From Candidatus Omnitrophota bacterium (GTDB lineage Bacteria > Verrucomicrobiota > Verrucomicrobiia > Limisphaerales > UBA1319): DNA of 9,348 nucleotides. A model generated the notes under the pieces. That model saw only the letters and a list, made by a program, of their open reading frames with translations. It had not been told where the DNA came from and did no database searches. A program made the position numbers and the translations under genes. Below, in pieces: positions 5,026 to 9,348 of the stretch (its first letter is position 1; each line of letters starts with the position of its first letter). The stretch spans positions 294 through 9,641 of the forward strand of contig JAMCZD010000487.1 of the NCBI GenBank assembly GCA_023473405.1, read 5' to 3'.

Positions 5026-8000
5026 TCATTTCTCGTCGAGGTTGGCGGGCAAGTCCGCCATAGGTTGGCTGGTTCCTTGGGCCGCGTAATTGAGCATGTT
5101 CCGCAGCAACCGTTCGGCGGCGGGCACCTTGCCAAGGTTCTCGCGAATCCGCAAGGTATTCAATATGCACCGGCCGGCGCAGACCCGGTAAGCGGCCAGC
5201 ATCAGGTCCGACCGGTAATCATCGCCTCCGCCGCTGGTCTGAATGGCGCCGCACACCGCCTCGAGCGGTCCTTCGAGGCCGACCAGGACCTGGGAAGTCA
5301 GAAGGTCGCGGTAGAAGGTGTAGTCCATGATACCACCGCTGGGGAGACCCTGAAAGATAGGGTGTTCCTTGGCCCATGGGTCAGCGCGGAAGTACCAATT
5401 GACCGTGTTGCCGAAGGAAGCGTGGGCAGTTCCAGCCACAGGCAGCCAACGCAAGGGCTGCGATTGCTTTTGGGCGTCGCGGGTATCCGTTGCGCTCTCG
5501 GGGGTTAAGAAGATCACCGCTGAGCCACGAGTCATCCGCCGCGCCAATTCTTTGAACGCCTCCGTCCGACCGGCCTCGACGGGCTGGCCCGAGGCGAGGA
5601 TCACTTCGCGTTCTACCTGGCTCTCGGTTAGCCCATTCCGAACGCGAATCCCTCGAGCGGAGAGCCAGTCGGCCAAGGCGGGATCGTGTCCCCAAAGCAC
5701 GATTTCCTTGGTCACGGGCGGCATTTCCGCCGCATCACTTACGTAGAATTCGGTTTCACCGCCGCCTGCCGCCGCGCCGTGTTGGAACGTTGCCAAGAAC
5801 CGGTATTTCCCGCTGGGCCCATCGATTTTTACTTCACCGCTGAACACGGATTGCGCAAAGGGCGGTTCCGGCTTGCGGTCGCGCGGAGGAATCTCGATGG
5901 TGATGTCCTTTTCAAATACCCGAGTTGTCCTTGGACCGACCACCTGCAAGCGCGCGGGGTAAGTTCCCGGTTGCAGGGCATCGAGATTTACGAGGCTGAC
6001 TTCGAGGCGGACCTTGGTGCCGCGGTAGATATTAACCGGGTCAACGAAGAGGCACCAGCGAACCGGCGAGGCCAGGTCGGTGAACACATCGGCCATGCCG
6101 GGTTTGAGCTCGCGGAAATAGCTGGTCAATCCGCAGCCATGGAACCAGGCGTCGATGATCTGGGTCGAGCTAAAGCTGCCTACGATATTGGGGTTGGACA
6201 TCCAGGCATTGAAATCGCCCAGGGCAAGTTTGGCTTGGTTTTGCTGGCTTTGGGTGAAGTAATCTTCCGGCCGCGCCCAGCACTCGTCCAGGCGCCAGCG
6301 TTGCCAATCGGCCATGAACCGGTCGAGTTTCTCCCGGTAAATCCGGGCATCAGGAGCCGACTCTTGGCCCAGTTGCTCGAAGTGCCGCATGAAGCGCGGA
6401 TAATCCTGTGCGCCGCAGACGCCGAACTCGGATAGTATGATTGGCCCTTTCTCGTCTCGATGGCGCATTTGGTTAATGATAGCCGCGGTATGGGGGAACG
6501 TAGGGTAAACATGAATGTCATGCAGGCCGGTTTCCCAGTTCGGAGACCCGGGATTGCTCAGCGTACCGACAGGCCCGTTGTCGGCTCCGTTTTGTTCGGT
6601 ATAGAGCTTGAAGGTGCTCGAGTCCGGGGCGGGACCGGGGGCGAAGTAGCCGTAGCTCCAGGCGCCGTTGGGATTTGCCTGGGAGGAGAACTCGGGCGCT
6701 GCTCGGAATGGTTTGCCTGAAGCCGGCTGGATGGCGGCGGAGAGGGCGGTGCTATCTCCGCCGTGATTGCCGTTGCCAAAACCAACGGCGAAATCCAGGG
6801 TATCGCCTTTGGCCAGGGTGAGTTTGGCGGCGAAGGCATCGGTGTTGCCGCGGGCGCGGACATTGATGAATCCGACGTGGAGAGGCTTGCCGTCGAGCAG
6901 GACGTGGGTATCGGTGGTAGTAGGTTGAGTTGAGAGACCTCGAAAGGCGACGGTGAGCGAATACTCGCCCATGTCAGGGCAGGTCCATCGGGCGACGCTG
7001 AACTCGCCTTTGGGACCTGGGTGCAACGATAGTTCACCTGGAGGCCAGGTGGTGTCGGCAACGATCGCCGGGCGATTTTGGTTATTGTAACAGGCCAGCG
7101 GCTCGGGACCATTTGGACCGCGCCAGACTTGCAGGCTGGAGAGTGGATTGGCGTTGCTCCCGAGATCGAAACGCCCGCTGTTGATCAGGACCATCCGGCT
7201 TTCGTCCAGGTCGCGCACCAACGGGAGCGATCGCGCGGCATGCCGGAACAACCGGCCATCGGTGACCTCGTTCAGCAGCGACCAGATCACGATGCACGGA
7301 TGGTTGCGGTCGCGCCGTATGACTCCTCCGAGGCTGCGGTCCCACCGCTGTTCCATTAGCGGTGAACTCGCCAGTTCGCGCGCGCCGAAATGCTCTTCGC
7401 AGGCGAGCAAGCCCATTTCATCCAGCACGTCCAACTGCCGCGCCGGGAGGGCGGCGCCGCAGGCGAATCGGACGCAATTGAACCCGAGCGCCTTCATGTT
7501 CAGCACGTCGCGGCGCATCAGGTCTTCGTCATAGGGAACGCTCTGTGTGACCGGGTAATGAAGGACGATATACAACGGCCCTTGCAGGCGAATCCGGCAC
7601 CCGTTCAGGCGGAAGTAACCGTCGGTGAAACGGAAATCGCGGAAACCACACCTCACGGACCGTTCGTCAACCGACGTGCTTTCGTCCGATCGCAGTGAAC
7701 CGGTTACGCGGTAGAGATAGGGATCATCGAGTTGCCACAGGCGGTGATTAGGGACGTGAAGCATGGTCTTCACTTCGGTATCACCTGGTGCGACACGCTG
7801 CGAACAAGCGACCATGGCCAGGGAATTTCCGCCTGTTCCGGGTGCGATGGTTGCCTGGAAGCGCGCCTGGGCGGGGTCCGGCCCGGCATTGCGCAGCGTG
7901 GCAATGATCCGGACGTCACCGTTTTTCCAGTCCGGGATGACGTGGATGTCTTCGATGCGCACGGGTGGTGTCATGAGCAATTCGACGGAGTCGATGATCC

Positions 8001-8676
8001 CCCCGGTATTGTAAGCGTTGTCCCGCGGGTAAGGGTAATCGCGGCGTCCGACGGCCACCTCTTCCATCCGGATGCCATCGATCAGTTCGTGGGTCGGGTT
8101 GAGCACACGAACCGCCAGCAAATTGGTAACGCCGGGCTTGATTGCACCGGTTGCATCGAGCGTGAACGGTTCCTCTGAACCTTCATGACTGCCCACGCGG
8201 ATGCCGTTCACCCACGCCTCGGCCAGGTAATCAACGGCATGGAAGCGCAGCAGGTAATGTCCATTGGCGTGCGGATTGGGCGGGGCCGCGAACTCGAGCC
8301 AATACCAGGCCACGCCGTGGTATTCCGGGAAGGCCTGCTGAATGACCCCGGGGATTTTGGCAGGAATGGCGTTGGTGGCCGGGGCGTTGTCCCAATGGCA
8401 GTCGCGCCCCTGGTTTTTCGGGTCGGCGGCGATCAACCAATTTTGGCCGTCCAGAGGAATGACAGCGGTGACGATTTTCCTTTGGCCAAATACAGTGTCC
8501 GCCGAAGCCCCCGTCGAAACGGCACTTGCAGTAGGGGCAACCACTTCGGCCTGACTTATTCCCCAGACAGTGGGATAGAGCACACTCAACGTTGCGGCGG
8601 CCATGGCCAACCTCACCGCCCCAAGAGCGGTTGAGCAGAAAAAGCTCGCGACGAACCGACGGGTTCCAGGATTCAT
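5026..8676 (-). CDS. secreted glycoside hydrolase family 2 enzyme (beta-galactosidase-like), multidomain
   Basis: The 1216-residue product begins with a basic, hydrophobic export signal (about 1-43). Then come a GH2 N-terminal jelly-roll (about 75-238, VAWYWLEF, DYLAEAWVNG), an Ig-like domain (240-345) and a TIM barrel from about 346 (GFRDFRFTDGYFRLNG). The acid/base is E470 in IVIWSLLNE and the likely nucleophile is E750 in PIILSEFG. The barrel is interrupted at about 545-690 by a beta-rich, carbohydrate-binding-like domain (EYSLTVAFRG, THVLLDGKPL). After about 875 are an Ig-like domain and an alpha/beta C-terminal domain (about 990-1200; EIVLWGHDPALADWL). It is longer than simple GH2 beta-galactosidases. 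It should act outside the cytoplasm on a polysaccharide or oligosaccharide; the substrate cannot be read from sequence. The ATG at 8676 fits the signal peptide; no clear Shine-Dalgarno sequence is seen. It diverges from the secreted-protein gene at 8900. Confidence 0.9.
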   Translation of the reverse strand: MNPGTRRFVASFFCSTALGAVRLAMAAATLSVLYPTVWGISQAEVVAPTASAVSTGASADTVFGQRKIVTAVIPLDGQNWLIAADPKNQGRDCHWDNAPATNAIPAKIPGVIQQAFPEYHGVAWYWLEFAAPPNPHANGHYLLRFHAVDYLAEAWVNGIRVGSHEGSEEPFTLDATGAIKPGVTNLLAVRVLNPTHELIDGIRMEEVAVGRRDYPYPRDNAYNTGGIIDSVELLMTPPVRIEDIHVIPDWKNGDVRIIATLRNAGPDPAQARFQATIAPGTGGNSLAMVACSQRVAPGDTEVKTMLHVPNHRLWQLDDPYLYRVTGSLRSDESTSVDERSVRCGFRDFRFTDGYFRLNGCRIRLQGPLYIVLHYPVTQSVPYDEDLMRRDVLNMKALGFNCVRFACGAALPARQLDVLDEMGLLACEEHFGARELASSPLMEQRWDRSLGGVIRRDRNHPCIVIWSLLNEVTDGRLFRHAARSLPLVRDLDESRMVLINSGRFDLGSNANPLSSLQVWRGPNGPEPLACYNNQNRPAIVADTTWPPGELSLHPGPKGEFSVARWTCPDMGEYSLTVAFRGLSTQPTTTDTHVLLDGKPLHVGFINVRARGNTDAFAAKLTLAKGDTLDFAVGFGNGNHGGDSTALSAAIQPASGKPFRAAPEFSSQANPNGAWSYGYFAPGPAPDSSTFKLYTEQNGADNGPVGTLSNPGSPNWETGLHDIHVYPTFPHTAAIINQMRHRDEKGPIILSEFGVCGAQDYPRFMRHFEQLGQESAPDARIYREKLDRFMADWQRWRLDECWARPEDYFTQSQQNQAKLALGDFNAWMSNPNIVGSFSSTQIIDAWFHGCGLTSYFRELKPGMADVFTDLASPVRWCLFVDPVNIYRGTKVRLEVSLVNLDALQPGTYPARLQVVGPRTTRVFEKDITIEIPPRDRKPEPPFAQSVFSGEVKIDGPSGKYRFLATFQHGAAAGGGETEFYVSDAAEMPPVTKEIVLWGHDPALADWLSARGIRVRNGLTESQVEREVILASGQPVEAGRTEAFKELARRMTRGSAVIFLTPESATDTRDAQKQSQPLRWLPVAGTAHASFGNTVNWYFRADPWAKEHPIFQGLPSGGIMDYTFYRDLLTSQVLVGLEGPLEAVCGAIQTSGGGDDYRSDLMLAAYRVCAGRCILNTLRIRENLGKVPAAERLLRNMLNYAAQGTSQPMADLPANLDEK

Positions 8677-8899
8677 ATGGGATGCATTTTGCGAAGTCAG
8701 ATAGGCGCGTCAAGTGCTGTTCCAAGATGCTCCGGTTCGAGGATGGTTCGACCTTTGGCCGACCCGGGCGGTTCGAATTTTTTCTCTCCCGCTCACCCGG
8801 TCCGAATTGCACGGGAAACAAAAGTGATCGAACTGACGTTCGAAGCCGCGCCTGCTATTTACAGGTGAACCGTTCTTGGTTTAGCATTTCCAACATCTT
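8677..8899. promoter_or_regulatory. divergent intergenic region between the GH2 gene and the + strand secreted-protein gene
   Basis: This 223-nt gap separates two genes read outward, so it should hold promoters for both. I see no strong -35/-10 pair, operator palindrome or ribosome binding site that I would defend. Confidence 0.4.
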
Positions 8900-9348
8900 A
8901 TGCGCGCGACGATGCCGTTCATTCAACTCGCCTGTCTGCTCGGACTTTTCTTCAGCCCAAGGACGCAAGGCTCGGGTGAAGTTGGCTCGCGGACTTACTA
9001 CGCGCCGGAAAATCCGAACTACACCATCACCGATTCCGTCCAGGACTCAATCCGCTTCACGTTGACGAAAACACTTCGACCGGACACGAACGGCCACCTG
9101 GTTGCCATCTCCAGCTTTGTGGACCCGGAGGGACGAGCGATGGGCTGGCATGACTTCGGCAACCTCGAAGGGCCCGGTTGGGCCGCCAATGCGGTCGGGG
9201 GGGCGTGGGAAATTTATTCGTTCGGCAAGTATCAGGGCAAACCGGACTGGCAGTCCAACGCGCTCGCCATTCTTGATCATGTGCTCGAGGACGGCTTCAT
9301 AGATGAACGCACCGGTTTCATCCGCGGCTATCACGAGACAACGACGGG
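8900..9348 (+). CDS. partial secreted protein of unknown function (3' end outside window)
   Basis: From an ATG at 8900 the frame is open to the window end, giving 149 full codons. The N-terminus MRATMPFIQLACLLGLFF looks like an export signal, possibly lipoprotein-like or Sec type, with cleavage expected near residue 22-26. The mature part is rich in Trp, Tyr, Gly and Asp (FGNLEGPGWAANAVGGAWEI, YSFGKYQGKPDWQSNALAIL), a pattern seen in secreted carbohydrate-active proteins with alpha/alpha-barrel folds. I do not recognise a specific family. An alternative start is Met5. It diverges from the GH2 gene, so a shared role in polysaccharide breakdown is a reasonable guess. Confidence 0.7.
   Translation, partial: MRATMPFIQLACLLGLFFSPRTQGSGEVGSRTYYAPENPNYTITDSVQDSIRFTLTKTLRPDTNGHLVAISSFVDPEGRAMGWHDFGNLEGPGWAANAVGGAWEIYSFGKYQGKPDWQSNALAILDHVLEDGFIDERTGFIRGYHETTT

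Noticed and set aside
4937..5170. 77-codon minus-strand open frame ending in HPSAISYQPSAISHQPS-like repeats
   Set aside because: It overlaps the end of the GH2 gene in another frame and is simply translation of the heptamer array.
5686..6435. 249-codon + strand open frame and other long + strand frames antisense to the GH2 gene
   Set aside because: They lie opposite a well-supported GH2 reading frame in GC-rich DNA and show no recognisable domain.
8592..9065. 157-codon + strand open frame at the right end
   Set aside because: It overlaps the GH2 start antisense and runs out of frame with the better-supported secreted-protein gene starting at 8900.

Overview
The window is GC-rich bacterial DNA. 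Its best fit is a Verrucomicrobiota-type genome (Pedosphaerales/Limisphaerales-like) or a near relative. That is an inference from the gene mix: a large secreted GH2 enzyme with extra domains, a four-helix-bundle (S23/IVP) gene bracketed by low-complexity heptamer arrays, a tandem Myb-like protein, and a Cas4-Cas1 fusion of the type I-G (formerly I-U) kind. No rRNA or other taxonomic marker is present.

Layout. A gene tail enters on the + strand (1-338). A noncoding stretch follows with a long purine/pyrimidine inverted repeat (478-538). Then comes a leftward (minus-strand) CRISPR remnant. In transcription order it holds a Cas4-Cas1 fusion gene (4250-2940), the 3' stump of a Csb2/Cas6-like gene (about 2560-2441), a seven-repeat Myb/SANT-like DNA-binding protein (2321-1209), an intact cas2 (1162-872), a roughly 200-nt leader-like segment and a single 36-nt CRISPR repeat (672-637). 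Upstream of the cas genes, also leftward, are the four-helix-bundle gene (4860-4336) between inverted arrays of a 7-bp unit, and a 1216-residue secreted glycoside hydrolase (8676-5026). A + strand secreted-protein gene starts at 8900, diverges from the hydrolase and runs off the window.

Interpretation. The CRISPR locus looks eroded. Only one repeat is left, effector genes are absent apart from one C-terminal stump, and the Cas4-Cas1 protein is an in-frame chimera. That chimera keeps the first part of Cas4 and the catalytic C-terminal half of Cas1. It has lost the Cas4 nuclease core, the Cas4 C-terminal cysteine cluster and the Cas1 N-terminal domain. Even so, the reading frame is open, the Cas1 catalytic Glu, His and Asp are present, cas2 is intact, and a multi-repeat DNA-binding protein sits between cas1 and cas2. 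Either this is a recent decay intermediate or the remaining Cas1/Cas2/Myb set has been kept for another job; the sequence alone does not decide. The GH2 enzyme and the partial 3'-end gene look like unrelated polysaccharide-degradation functions next door.
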